A stretch of DNA of 44,537 nt from Promethearchaeota archaeon (GTDB lineage: Archaea; Asgardarchaeota; Lokiarchaeia; Sigyniarchaeales; SOKP01). The position numbers and the translations under genes were made by a program. This document shows, piece after piece, positions 36,092-44,305 of this stretch; the first letter of the stretch is position 1, and every line of letters starts with the position of its first letter. The DNA lies in assembly GCA_018238625.1 (NCBI GenBank), contig JABCSY010000024.1, forward strand, positions 1-44,537, read 5' to 3'. The notes under the pieces were generated by a model. The model was not told where the DNA came from. It saw only the letters and a list, made by a program, of their open reading frames with translations, and searched no databases.

Positions 36092-36940
36092 AAACTGCTT
36101 TTTATACGCGTTAAACGTGTTTTGAAGCAAAAAACTAACAGTCATAGGGCCTACGCCTCCGGGGTTTGGAGTAATCCACGAACACTTTTCAAAAACGCCT
36201 TCAAAATCTACATCTCCAGATAACTTTCCATTTTCTCTCGAAATCCCTACATCGATAATTACTACGCCTTCTTTTACCTTTTCTTTAGTAATGAACTTTG
36301 ATTTTCCTATGGCAACAATTAAAATATCAGCTTTTTTAGTATACTCCCCTAAATTTTTTGTATACGAGTGACAGATTGTAACGGTAGCGTTTCTTTTTAA
36401 TAACATGAAGATTAAAGGTTTGCCAACTAAGTTAGAACGATTAATAATAACAACATGCTTACCCTGCATTTCTACGTTGTAATGTTCCAGAAGCGTAATA
36501 ATGCCTTTAGGAGTACAAGGTACAAAATCTTCGTTGTAATCGAACAATTTACCCCGATTTATAGGATGCAACCCGTCTACATCTTTTATCGGATCGATTT
36601 GCTCAATAAATTCAGAAGTGTAGAGTCGCAAATCTCTTGGCAATGGTAATTGTAGAAGTATTCCATGAACAGATTTGTCTTTATTTAGCTTCTCAATTTC
36701 ATCTAACAATTTACTTTTAGTTATATTTTTATCTAAATCGACCAATATAGACCCTATTCCAATTTCAGAGCATGTCTTCCTTTTAATGTTAATATACAAT
36801 TTTGAGGCGGGGTCGTCTCCAACTAAAACAGCAGCTAATCTAGGGTGGATTCCACTCGTTTTAATATAAGAAGTTATCTTATCTCTTAGTTCTAAATTTA
36901 ATTTTTGCGCTAGTTCTTTCCCATTTAATATTTTTCCCAT
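36089..36940 (-). CDS. folD: Bifunctional methylenetetrahydrofolate dehydrogenase/cyclohydrolase
   Basis: Family motifs follow in order: Y-x3-K active site (LYINIKRK), GILLQLPLP, DGLHPINRGKL, PCTPKGIITLLEHY, the NAD(P)-binding VVIINRSNLVGKPL, TVTICHSYT, ADILIVAIGK and the near-C-terminal ITPNPGGVGPMTVSFLLQNT. It interconverts methylene-, methenyl- and formyl-tetrahydrofolate in the cytosol. At 283 residues it is full-length. The stop codon TGA is at 36091-36089 and coincides with the right end of the tnpB element, so the stop may have come with the insertion. The last residues (FNAYKKQF) look normal. Confidence 0.95.
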   Translation of the reverse strand: MGKILNGKELAQKLNLELRDKITSYIKTSGIHPRLAAVLVGDDPASKLYINIKRKTCSEIGIGSILVDLDKNITKSKLLDEIEKLNKDKSVHGILLQLPLPRDLRLYTSEFIEQIDPIKDVDGLHPINRGKLFDYNEDFVPCTPKGIITLLEHYNVEMQGKHVVIINRSNLVGKPLIFMLLKRNATVTICHSYTKNLGEYTKKADILIVAIGKSKFITKEKVKEGVVIIDVGISRENGKLSGDVDFEGVFEKCSWITPNPGGVGPMTVSFLLQNTFNAYKKQF

Positions 36941-37046
36941 AATAATCTTGATGAATAAAATTTGTTTAAATGCACTATAAGTTAAAGTAGGTTTTCAATG
37001 AAATAAATAGATATTATTATTTACTTATTAAAAATTTTAAAAATGT

Positions 37047-38147
37047 TTAAATCCTTCTTTTACGCCAAATTAAATAAATAGCGGCTATGATAATTCCAGA
37101 AATTGACGTAACTATAATTAACATAAAAAAGTTAAACTCAACCATGAAAATATCTTCGTTTAAAAGATCTAAGGAATTAAAACCTTTAAGTATTTCAAAG
37201 GTATAGTAAGAAGCGCTAATGGAAGAGAGCCTCTGATCATTTTCTTCGCTATGATCGCTAAAACCGCCGTCTTGAAAGTTCTGATGGTTTAGAACCCAAT
37301 TTACAGTTGCTTCTTTATTCAATTCGTTACTATTTATTATCCTAATTCCTTCAACGCAAAAATAGGTGCTGCTTAATAAGGAATTTTGGGCAAATACATC
37401 AGGTAAATATCCACCGTAATTTTCGAGATTATCATGATCGTTTACGTAAAACGATTTCAAATAATTCAATGTGCTAGTTTGATTTGTTAAATCACTAATT
37501 TCTCCTAATTCTTTAACTAAATAAATGGCGTAATAAGTAGTGAGCAAGGTAGATGATAAAGATTGGTTTCCTCCATAGCCACCATCAGTATTGTTGCACG
37601 ATAACACCCAATTTTTATGAAGTGTTTGATTCTCAACTGGTTCGTCGATTAAAGTAAATATGTTATACATATAGAAAGTCGAGATCAGATTTGCACTAGT
37701 AGATGTGTTAGTAGGACTAAATCCACCCGTACTTTGAACCGTCTCATTTATGTATACATAAATCTTATCGTGCAAATTTGAATCTAATTGAGTTCCAAGG
37801 GAATCTAGCGTACTTAAAAGATAAAATAAGTCATATATATCAATTACTTCTTCGTTAAACATAGAAGTAATTTCATCTTCCAAGTATACTTCTAAAGTTG
37901 GAATATCTACTTCTTTAATCGCTTGTAAAAAACCTTCAATTTTATATGCGCCGTAAAAGTCTATAATTTCTATAGCGTTAGCAGTATCTTGTGATGATGT
38001 GCCAAAACTCTCGTTGCCATTATGGTTTTCGTAAAGAAAATCGATTAAATGAAGCTGTCGGGTTTTTGCTGATGCTATGGGAGCAATACCCAACAACAAG
38101 GTTATTATTAGCGCTAAAAACGTTAAACTACGAAGTTTGTATTTCAA
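37047..38147 (-). CDS. Secreted, membrane-anchored prenyltransferase-like toroid repeat protein
   Basis: A signal peptide (LTFLALIITLLLGIAPIASA) precedes a ~300-residue helical region with glycine-rich repeat ends (TGGFSPT, DGGYGG, NYGGYL, DGGFSD), the mark of the alpha/alpha-toroid fold of prenyltransferases and squalene-hopene cyclase-like proteins. The catalytic Asp-rich motif of the cyclases is not evident, so it may be a binding protein. The C-terminal helix (FFMLIIVTSISGIIIAAIYLI) plus WRKRR is a membrane anchor, so the toroid lies outside the cell. The frame begins with a TTG at 38147; no ATG lies nearby. Function unknown. Confidence 0.78.
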   Translation of the reverse strand: MKYKLRSLTFLALIITLLLGIAPIASAKTRQLHLIDFLYENHNGNESFGTSSQDTANAIEIIDFYGAYKIEGFLQAIKEVDIPTLEVYLEDEITSMFNEEVIDIYDLFYLLSTLDSLGTQLDSNLHDKIYVYINETVQSTGGFSPTNTSTSANLISTFYMYNIFTLIDEPVENQTLHKNWVLSCNNTDGGYGGNQSLSSTLLTTYYAIYLVKELGEISDLTNQTSTLNYLKSFYVNDHDNLENYGGYLPDVFAQNSLLSSTYFCVEGIRIINSNELNKEATVNWVLNHQNFQDGGFSDHSEENDQRLSSISASYYTFEILKGFNSLDLLNEDIFMVEFNFFMLIIVTSISGIIIAAIYLIWRKRRI

Positions 38148-38571
38148 TTAAAAAAAAACCCCAATCTGGTTTTAACTAATAAATTTTAATTTTTTAAAAT
38201 TAAAAATTAATGATATTTTTAAAAATTAACGATATTTTGAGTTTTTAGTTAGATTATTCAATAAATTCATTTAAAAAACAAAAAATATAATTCGGCGAGT
38301 TAAATTTATTTTTAAAAGATAGGAATTTCAAGCTAAAAAATCGAATACCATGTTTTATCGGATGTTAAATGCGTGAGCTACTAATCCGACTCGTTAAGGT
38401 TTAATACGATAGATTAAAAAAAAATTAAAATTTAAAAAATAAATTAAAGAAAAAAATTTTATTATTAGTAGTAGTTAGTAATAGTTCCCTTCCAACTTTG
38501 CTAGGTATTTTTCGATTTCTCAGAGCTTTGCAAAAATCAGAAAGTTTTTCGGAATTGAAGGAGTTAATTTA
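38148..38571. other. 424-bp AT-rich intergenic stretch
   Basis: I see no convincing gene here. The left part is poly-A/T tracts. An inverted repeat TCGGAT (38358-38363) / ATCCGA (38384-38389) brackets a 20-base loop, and a GAAGGAG at 38557-38563 serves the next gene. It may mark the left edge of the GC-richer island that follows. Confidence 0.5.
38557..38563 (+). promoter_or_regulatory. Shine-Dalgarno GAAGGAG supporting a TTG start
   Basis: The strong GAAGGAG ends eight bases before the TTG at 38572. It is the best support for that start, since no ATG or GTG lies in frame nearby. Confidence 0.65.
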
Positions 38572-39633
38572 TTGGATAATTTAAGGAAAGGGCGTTTCTT
38601 TTCTCCGGAAACTATGGAGGCAATAATGTCGACAGTTCAGCAAAAACTCCAAGAAGATTTCGGCTATCTTTATTTACTTTCGAACGATATTTTGCAAGAC
38701 GGTTTAATGACCGATTACGAATATCAACTTCTTGACTTGTACTCTAACTTTCTTTCTAAAGCAGGTAGCTACGCAAATCAGCGAGGTTTAAACCTCTTCG
38801 CACCAGACGAGAGTACCATTTTGAATCAATACGATTCAGAAAAGTGGGAAGACGAAAGGGTCAAGGGGTATGGCATTGTTTTCCATCTTTGCCAATTCTT
38901 GGGGTTTGACCCGTTATTCTTTGAGCCTTTAGATAAGGGAATCTTTAAAAACCGTGGGTGGTTACGGCATCATTTTCGGGATTGGATTTATAGAAAGACC
39001 TCCAGCAGAGTCAGCGATACTTTGCTTACCGATAATAAGAAACACAGCGCTTACGAGCAATATAATGAGGGTTTTATCGTTGCACTCATGAACGGATTAA
39101 TCGAAGCCATCCAATTAAAGAAGGACGAGATTACTCCGACAGACTTGAAAAATTCGCTCGAAAAACACATGGAAAAATACTTGAGCGACCAAGGAGGCAC
39201 GACCCCAGAAGGAAATAGCGTCGGAGAGCTCGTGAACAAAGTCTTTGGTATCTGGAAGGGAAACGGGGACGCTGATTTCAAGGACCATTTGGATAAATTG
39301 AACGAGATAAGAGCAAAATATTTATCAAAGAAAACTGGTCGATTTGAGTATTCTATATTCTTAGAAGGTGAATACGACATGGACTCGAAGAGCCGATTCG
39401 TGAAGAACGCGAGGGACTTCCACACTCTCTTGAGAAACGATCAGGTTAGCGGGTCCGCCAGAGATTTGTACATCACTCAACTCGATTTCGATTACATGCA
39501 GCGAATATTTCCGGCAGCCGGCAGCACGCAGTCACGCATCACGGACTTTATCTTTATATTTAGCACCGTGCCTTCGAGAAACATCAATGTCGAGTGGGTT
39601 AATTACTTAGAAAAGCAAGTCTGGAAGATTTAA
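38572..39633 (+). CDS. Unrecognised 353-residue protein in GC-richer island
   Basis: No family is recognised. The protein is soluble and mixed helical, with a large acidic/aromatic content (YEYQLLDLYSNFLSKAG, GYGIVFHLCQFLGFDPLFF), an HHFRDWIYRK basic segment near residue 125, and IFLEGEYDMDSKSRFVKNARDF in the last third. There is no signal, membrane helix or Cys pair. Start is a TTG placed by a Shine-Dalgarno. Codon use is richer in G/C (ggg, gcg, cgt, cga) than that of the neighbours, and the pattern continues into the next gene, so the two may form an acquired unit. Nothing around it points to a role. Confidence 0.72.
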   Translation: MDNLRKGRFFSPETMEAIMSTVQQKLQEDFGYLYLLSNDILQDGLMTDYEYQLLDLYSNFLSKAGSYANQRGLNLFAPDESTILNQYDSEKWEDERVKGYGIVFHLCQFLGFDPLFFEPLDKGIFKNRGWLRHHFRDWIYRKTSSRVSDTLLTDNKKHSAYEQYNEGFIVALMNGLIEAIQLKKDEITPTDLKNSLEKHMEKYLSDQGGTTPEGNSVGELVNKVFGIWKGNGDADFKDHLDKLNEIRAKYLSKKTGRFEYSIFLEGEYDMDSKSRFVKNARDFHTLLRNDQVSGSARDLYITQLDFDYMQRIFPAAGSTQSRITDFIFIFSTVPSRNINVEWVNYLEKQVWKI

Positions 39634-39751
39634 ATAGCGAATTAATTAATTTATTTTTCATTTTTTTTAATTTCTTTACTTATCAAAAATATTTAAACCA
39701 AAATTAGCGCGGTTGTTTAATTTAAATAGAAACATTTACTTGGTAAATACG

Positions 39752-40153
39752 ATGAAAAGAAAAAAAACGATTTCCGTTCGGCACCCGCAGTTGGAAAGGT
39801 TTCGGAACGCCCTAAGGGAAGTAATTTTTAGAGTTAAGCTCGTTGAGCTAAGGGAGATAAGAAAAGATGGGAAAGATTTGGAGCCTACAGAAAGCAATGC
39901 GGACCTGAAGCAGATGAAGGTTTTATCCGACAAGCGCAGCAAGCTTGAGAGGGCTTGGAATAAGTCTCTTTGCGTGTGTTCCTTGTGCGGCTCTCGGACC
40001 AGCAACATGACGTTCAATCCGTTTATGGAGGAGTGGTTTTGCGTTGACTGTTACGAAAAGAATCAGGGGTTTTACAAGGCCAAGGCGAGAAAAGGGCAGA
40101 TCTGGAACTCCGAAAATTACGTTCGCACGCCCTCTACCAAGTGGTGGCCTTAG
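39752..40153 (+). CDS. Zinc-ribbon protein in the GC-richer island
   Basis: The start is the ATG at 39752; the frame is also open to a TTG at 39713. The first half is basic and helical (RHPQLERFRNALREVIFRVK). The second half carries one zinc ribbon, CSLCGSRTSNM...EWFCVDCYEKN, then a basic tail (YKAKARKGQIW) ending in TKWWP. The basic composition suggests nucleic-acid binding. It follows the unknown 353-aa gene at 118 bp and shares its composition. I do not assign a family. The T/C-rich gap between the two genes might separate transcripts. Confidence 0.7.
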   Translation: MKRKKTISVRHPQLERFRNALREVIFRVKLVELREIRKDGKDLEPTESNADLKQMKVLSDKRSKLERAWNKSLCVCSLCGSRTSNMTFNPFMEEWFCVDCYEKNQGFYKAKARKGQIWNSENYVRTPSTKWWP

Positions 40154-40245
40154 TAGGCATCTGACGCGTTCTGGATTGTACGATTTAATGTAATTGGCGC
40201 GAGACTCCGATGATGGTCCAGTTGTAACACCTACTTTTCAATAAT

Positions 40246-40371
40246 ATCCAAGAGATTATTATTCTTAATGAAAAGGGCATTCCTATATTTTGTCATAACT
40301 TTAGCGGTAGTTCAAAAGAGGATAATAATTATCAGATAATTAGTAGCTATTTCGAGCGGGTTTTTGATTAA
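40246..40371 (+). pseudogene. Fragment of a longin/roadblock-like gene
   Basis: Translated in the frame from 40240, this reads NNIQEIIILNEKGIPIFCHN, then FSGSSKEDNNYQIISSYFER and VFD before a TAA at 40369. It resembles the first strands and helix of Asgard longin-like proteins (xxEIxILNexGlPlF...SSxExxxYQxISxxF). There is no ATG ahead of it, no SD and the protein stops after ~45 residues, so it is read as a decayed or truncated gene. It lies at the right edge of the GC-richer island, which may have cut off its start. Confidence 0.5.
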
Positions 40372-40391
40372 TCAGAGAGTTAGATTTAATT

Positions 40392-41912
40392 TTAGAAGAT
40401 TTCGCTAATATCCTTGTACAATAAGTCGCTGTTTGCTTGAAATTCCTCGCGCGTAACAAACAAACTCTGGAACGATGGTAAGCTTCCTAATATACTAGCG
40501 CCATTGAATATGGCAAATTGGAGATTATCAGGAACGAAAAATCTTGTCACTTCATCAGATGAGTTGTAAAAACCAGAAAATTCTCTAGCAGGAGCCGCTT
40601 GTTTAATAATATCATGAGGTATCTCTGGTATATCGGTTGATTGAAAACTTTCACCACAATAAGGGCAGAATACAGAGTCATTATCTGAAATTGTTTTTTT
40701 ACACTTAGAACAAATTGTTTTTCCATCCACAACCTCTGTCTTCTTCTTTATGGGAAAGCCACCAATAGAAAGCTCTGGCAAAACTATTCTCCCCCCACAA
40801 GATGGACAGAATTCCTTACCATCAGATAGATCTACTAATACACCACAATTTGGACAATTATCTTTTTTTTTTCGTGTTTTTCCCTTTAATTCCATTTTTT
40901 TAGTTTTAGAAGGTTGAACAATTTTAGGTTTAGGAATTTTTCCTAACTTGGGGATTAATTGGCCTAATTCCAATCTTAACCTTTCTTCAAATCCAGAATA
41001 TGAGAGATTACCACCTGCAATCATAATATGGGAGAGAAGGTCGCTCCAAAAATATTTGTCTATCCCTTGTAGAGCGTTAATTACTGCTTGTGGAATGTTT
41101 AATATGTTAAAACCTAGTAAACTGGGTTGAAATAATACCTCGGGAGCTTCATGGAAAATATAGTTAGGAATTTCAATACTAGAACCATCTGGCATGGCAA
41201 AACTAAAACTCTCGTTTAATTTAGGAGGATTTTTGGGATTTAAAACGAAGTAACAGTTTTTTTCTTTAATTTCTTTAATTATCTCGTCAACAGCACTGGA
41301 CTCAATATTAATACCCTCCCTCATTAATAAATTTTTTAAATGTTGATTCACATCGGTGCCAGCTAAAGTCAATTTTTGAACTGATTGATCAACAATCTGC
41401 CCACCTATAATCGGAGTGATCCACGTAATCCCATCACCGCTCTCAATTACCAACCCCGTCGTTAAGCCTACGCTAAATAATGCCAAAACTGGTGTTGGAA
41501 CCATTATTAAGCTTTTTACTCTATGAGTTTCGTATAAAACACGAGCAATATATTCTTTAGTTTCTCGCTGGAGAAATGGTGGTTCGGTATATAACACGGG
41601 GTAATTAGAAAGATTTTCAATCCTTAAAAGGGAATAGAAGATGTAATTTAAAATCTCGTAATAATCGTCCCAATCCATGATCGCCCCCCTTTCGATAGGG
41701 TGCTTTATTTTAAGGACACCGCGCATCTTAACAACATCATTACCTATATAGATGTTCCTACCGCTTACATCGACCATAACAGCTTTATATTTTTCAGTAC
41801 CCGTGATTGTGGGAAAAACATACCTAGGACTGGGCTCTCCCGCAAATCCTATTTTAGTATAGGCTGAACCAATGTCAACTATAATCGGAGTTCCGGGTAA
41901 TGGTATTGCCAT
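40392..41912 (-). CDS. Actin-related protein with a zinc-ribbon insertion near the C-terminus
   Basis: The first ~325 residues align with actin throughout: DIGSAYTKIGFAGEPSPRYVFPTI (phosphate-1, 13-36), YIGNDVVKMRGVLKIKHPIE (actin [20 protein letters not shown]), VLYTEPPF, ESGDGITWITPI (phosphate-2, 157-168), CYFVLN, LFQPSLLGF and the adenosine loop IMIAGGNLSYSGFEERL (296-312). The C-terminal actin block returns at 463-491 (NLQFAIFNGASILGSLPSFQ, as in actin VWIGGSILASLSTFQ). Between 335 and 462 there are ~125 extra residues holding a basic KTKKMELKGKTRKKK stretch and four Cys pairs: C353/C356 and C369/C372, then C401/C404 and C416/C419. It is a cytosolic nucleotide-binding protein; filament formation unknown. 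Confidence 0.92.
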   Translation of the reverse strand: MAIPLPGTPIIVDIGSAYTKIGFAGEPSPRYVFPTITGTEKYKAVMVDVSGRNIYIGNDVVKMRGVLKIKHPIERGAIMDWDDYYEILNYIFYSLLRIENLSNYPVLYTEPPFLQRETKEYIARVLYETHRVKSLIMVPTPVLALFSVGLTTGLVIESGDGITWITPIIGGQIVDQSVQKLTLAGTDVNQHLKNLLMREGINIESSAVDEIIKEIKEKNCYFVLNPKNPPKLNESFSFAMPDGSSIEIPNYIFHEAPEVLFQPSLLGFNILNIPQAVINALQGIDKYFWSDLLSHIMIAGGNLSYSGFEERLRLELGQLIPKLGKIPKPKIVQPSKTKKMELKGKTRKKKDNCPNCGVLVDLSDGKEFCPSCGGRIVLPELSIGGFPIKKKTEVVDGKTICSKCKKTISDNDSVFCPYCGESFQSTDIPEIPHDIIKQAAPAREFSGFYNSSDEVTRFFVPDNLQFAIFNGASILGSLPSFQSLFVTREEFQANSDLLYKDISEIF

Positions 41913-42091
41913 GCTTGATCAGTTATATTTTTTAAGAGCTTATGTGCTTTTATATAAATTTCCAAATTTAAATATTGGTATAATAATATTATAAAATGAT
42001 TTTCTTTAATTAAATAATTTTTCCAAATGAGGAAGTATTAATTAGAATATCTTACTAGATGATCTTCTATTCTTTTAGATATTTAGGTTTA

Positions 42092-42514
42092 TTAATCGAT
42101 TTTTAAAGATTTTTCCAGTTTCTTTTCGATCCCTTCTAATTCAATTAAAAGATTTTTGTATGTCTTCAATAAATATAAGCCCCAATCGCTTAATTTCACC
42201 CAACCTCCTCCTCCAAGACCTCCTTTTTTTGTTTCTACTGGAGATATTCCGGTTCTAGCTTTTATTTTATTTAAAATATTCCACGCATATTTGTAAGAGT
42301 AGCCGCATTCTTTTGCAGCCTGAGTTAAAGATATAGGACCTTTAGCATCGGGTTTATCGATGTTTTCAAGAAGATTAGCCCAACCAGATCCTAAAATATT
42401 TTTACGGTCATCATTCTGAAATTCTAGCCAAAATTTAATTCCAAAACCTATTTTAGCTTTTAATTTTTCGATATCGGGTTTATCTTCTTGTAGTTTATCG
42501 GATTGTTTTTCCAT
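42092..42514 (-). CDS. ModE-type winged-helix DNA-binding protein
   Basis: The pattern ISLTQAAKECGYSYKYAWNILNKI, then ETKKGGLGGGGWVKLSDWGLYLLKTY, is the ModE/LysR-type N-terminal helix-turn-helix with its conserved KGGxGGGG wing. In ModE a C-terminal molybdate-binding (TOBE) domain follows; here only a charged helix (LIELEGIEKKLEKSL) remains, so metal sensing is not shown. No molybdate transporter lies nearby. The 140-residue protein is likely a transcription factor of unknown ligand. A 118-bp spacer separates it from the divergent MBL-fold gene. Confidence 0.82.
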   Translation of the reverse strand: MEKQSDKLQEDKPDIEKLKAKIGFGIKFWLEFQNDDRKNILGSGWANLLENIDKPDAKGPISLTQAAKECGYSYKYAWNILNKIKARTGISPVETKKGGLGGGGWVKLSDWGLYLLKTYKNLLIELEGIEKKLEKSLKID

Positions 42515-42632
42515 ATTATCTAATTGATTTTCTTAATTTTAATTATTTTTTATAACGACTAATAAGGCTAAAGAGAAAAACATTAAAGGAAAGTCATTTT
42601 TTTTTTTGTAAATATAAATTTGTTGACTAAGT

Positions 42633-43385
42633 ATGGTTTTTTCTGGAGTAAGTAGTTCTGTAAAAATGGGTAAAATAGTAATAGAAAACTTGTATTATTT
42701 TTCCGAAAATCCTATGTTGGATTGCAATCAGTTTATAATTGTCGATAAAGAAAACGATGAATTAGCGCTTTTTGACGCAGGAAATGGTCTTTCTTTAAAA
42801 GGGTTAATTGAAGGGATGAGTAAACTAGGTTTGAATTATGAACAAATTACCAGAGTCTATCTTACTCACGAACATGTAGATCATGTGCTTGGCATATATC
42901 CATTGATTAAGTTATTAAGTAATAGTCCTCCTGAGTTGTTTGCTTATGGCGAAACGGCGAAGATATTGAGGAAGGGGGACGAATCAAAAATCTTTCCGGG
43001 GAATCTCGGGATCAGTCCAGGAATGTTTGGATTAGAAATTATACCTTTAAAAGTTAACGATTTGAAAGTAGAAGAAACGATTAGTATAGGTTCAGAATTT
43101 ATTTTTAAAATTTATTACACACCAGGTCATTCTCTCGGATCAATCTGTTACTATGAGAGTAGCAAAAAAATTCTAATTCCCGGAGATTTAGTATTTGCGG
43201 GGGGCAGTTTTGGAAGGTACGATTTCCCTGGAGGCTCTTTAAACGCTCTAATTGAATCAATTAAGTTTGTAAACAATTTAGACGTAAAATATTTGCTTCC
43301 AGGCCATATGAACATAAGTGATAATGGTAATCAGCAAATTGAATCTTCTTATAGAATGGTCCAATCAATAGGAAATTATTTTTAA
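42633..43385 (+). CDS. Metallo-beta-lactamase-fold hydrolase (glyoxalase II-like)
   Basis: All MBL metal ligands are visible: THEHVDH (HxHxDH), PGHSLGS, GDLVF and PGHMN. The motif order is that of glyoxalase II and related thioester or lactone hydrolases. It is cytosolic, 250 residues, without signal. The first ATG (42633) is used; a second at 42666 (MGKIVIENLYYF) would also give the fold. The spacer holds a T11 run at 42597-42607. Substrate unknown. Confidence 0.88.
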   Translation: MVFSGVSSSVKMGKIVIENLYYFSENPMLDCNQFIIVDKENDELALFDAGNGLSLKGLIEGMSKLGLNYEQITRVYLTHEHVDHVLGIYPLIKLLSNSPPELFAYGETAKILRKGDESKIFPGNLGISPGMFGLEIIPLKVNDLKVEETISIGSEFIFKIYYTPGHSLGSICYYESSKKILIPGDLVFAGGSFGRYDFPGGSLNALIESIKFVNNLDVKYLLPGHMNISDNGNQQIESSYRMVQSIGNYF

Positions 43386-43554
43386 ATTTTAATGCTTTTA
43401 TCCTAGGGCTTCGTTCTGTTAGGGATTTATGAATTCTAATCAAATATACTATTTGATATATGAGAAGATTTTTTAGCCAAAAATTCTATATTGAAGTTAA
43501 TCACTTAATTTAAAATAAAATAAAAAAAAGAATTAAGTAAAATTTGTGATTAAA

Positions 43555-44214
43555 ATGTCTGAAAAAAAAGAATATGCGGTATCCGAAATTTTTCTACGTT
43601 CTTACCCAAAGATCATATTTTTCTGGCCCTTAGCGCTTGTTTCGTTGGTTATGTGGTTGTTACAGATGATTGTTCCAACACCCGTCGCATGGTACGGAAA
43701 CTTCTGGCTCGCTGTATTTGCTATAAACATGTTTATCGTTGCTTTCGATTTTGGTAGCACGAAATTTTTTGTTTTAGTTCTTCTTGGCGTTGTTGTGATT
43801 TTACTGGTAATTTTTCTAGTACCTGACCTATTTGCGGGTGCTTCAGCGATCCCCTTTAATCCCGGGTTAACAGCGAATTTCTACTTGGCAACTGCGTTAA
43901 TAATGGTAATTATTTTAGGTCTTGTCGTTCTTGGTTCAAGGTTTGATTACTGGAAGATTGAGAGAAACGAGATTTACCATAAAGCGGGTATATTCAGCTC
44001 TGCTGAAAGATTACCTACAAAAAGTCTAAGAATTAAGAAAGAAATCCCAGATGTGTTTGAATTTTTTATATTACGTGCAGGTTCTATTACACTAATGCCT
44101 GGACACGGTGATGTCATCAATTTACCTACAGTACTAAACATCAACAAGAAGCAGCATCAGATAGACTATTTATTGAGCCACGTCAGCATAGAACCAGACG
44201 AATTGGATGGGTAA
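43555..44214 (+). CDS. Membrane protein with C-terminal bacterial-PH-like domain
   Basis: After a short N-terminus (MSEKKEYAVSEIFLRSYPKI) come four hydrophobic segments: PLALVSLVMWLLQMIV, FWLAVFAINMFIVAFD, KFFVLVLLGVVVILLVIFLV and LATALIMVIILGLVVLG. The C-terminal ~75 residues (FDYWKIERNEIYHKAGIFS..., ITLMPGHGDVINLPTVLNINK) look like a PH-like (bPH2/DUF304-type) beta domain on the cytosolic side. A GTG at 43546 is in frame, but the ATG at 43555 is preferred. No operon partners. Function unknown. Confidence 0.72.
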   Translation: MSEKKEYAVSEIFLRSYPKIIFFWPLALVSLVMWLLQMIVPTPVAWYGNFWLAVFAINMFIVAFDFGSTKFFVLVLLGVVVILLVIFLVPDLFAGASAIPFNPGLTANFYLATALIMVIILGLVVLGSRFDYWKIERNEIYHKAGIFSSAERLPTKSLRIKKEIPDVFEFFILRAGSITLMPGHGDVINLPTVLNINKKQHQIDYLLSHVSIEPDELDG

Positions 44215-44249
44215 TTTCTCTTAATATCAAATTAGATAAAAACTTTTTA

Positions 44250-44259
44250 TTTTTTTTTT
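44250..44259 (+). terminator. Poly-T tract, candidate terminator
   Basis: Ten T residues follow the PH-like membrane gene by 35 bp and precede the HAD gene. No hairpin; a weak candidate for a T-run terminator. Confidence 0.35.
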
Positions 44260-44305
44260 ATTTATCATTAGATTTAAGAATTAAATTATATTTTTAGTAG
44301 TACTT

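Noticed and set aside
38358..38389. TCGGAT/ATCCGA inverted repeat as an RNA gene or tRNA remnant
   Set aside because: The stem is only 6 bp with a 20-base loop and no tRNA T-arm or other RNA signature is present.
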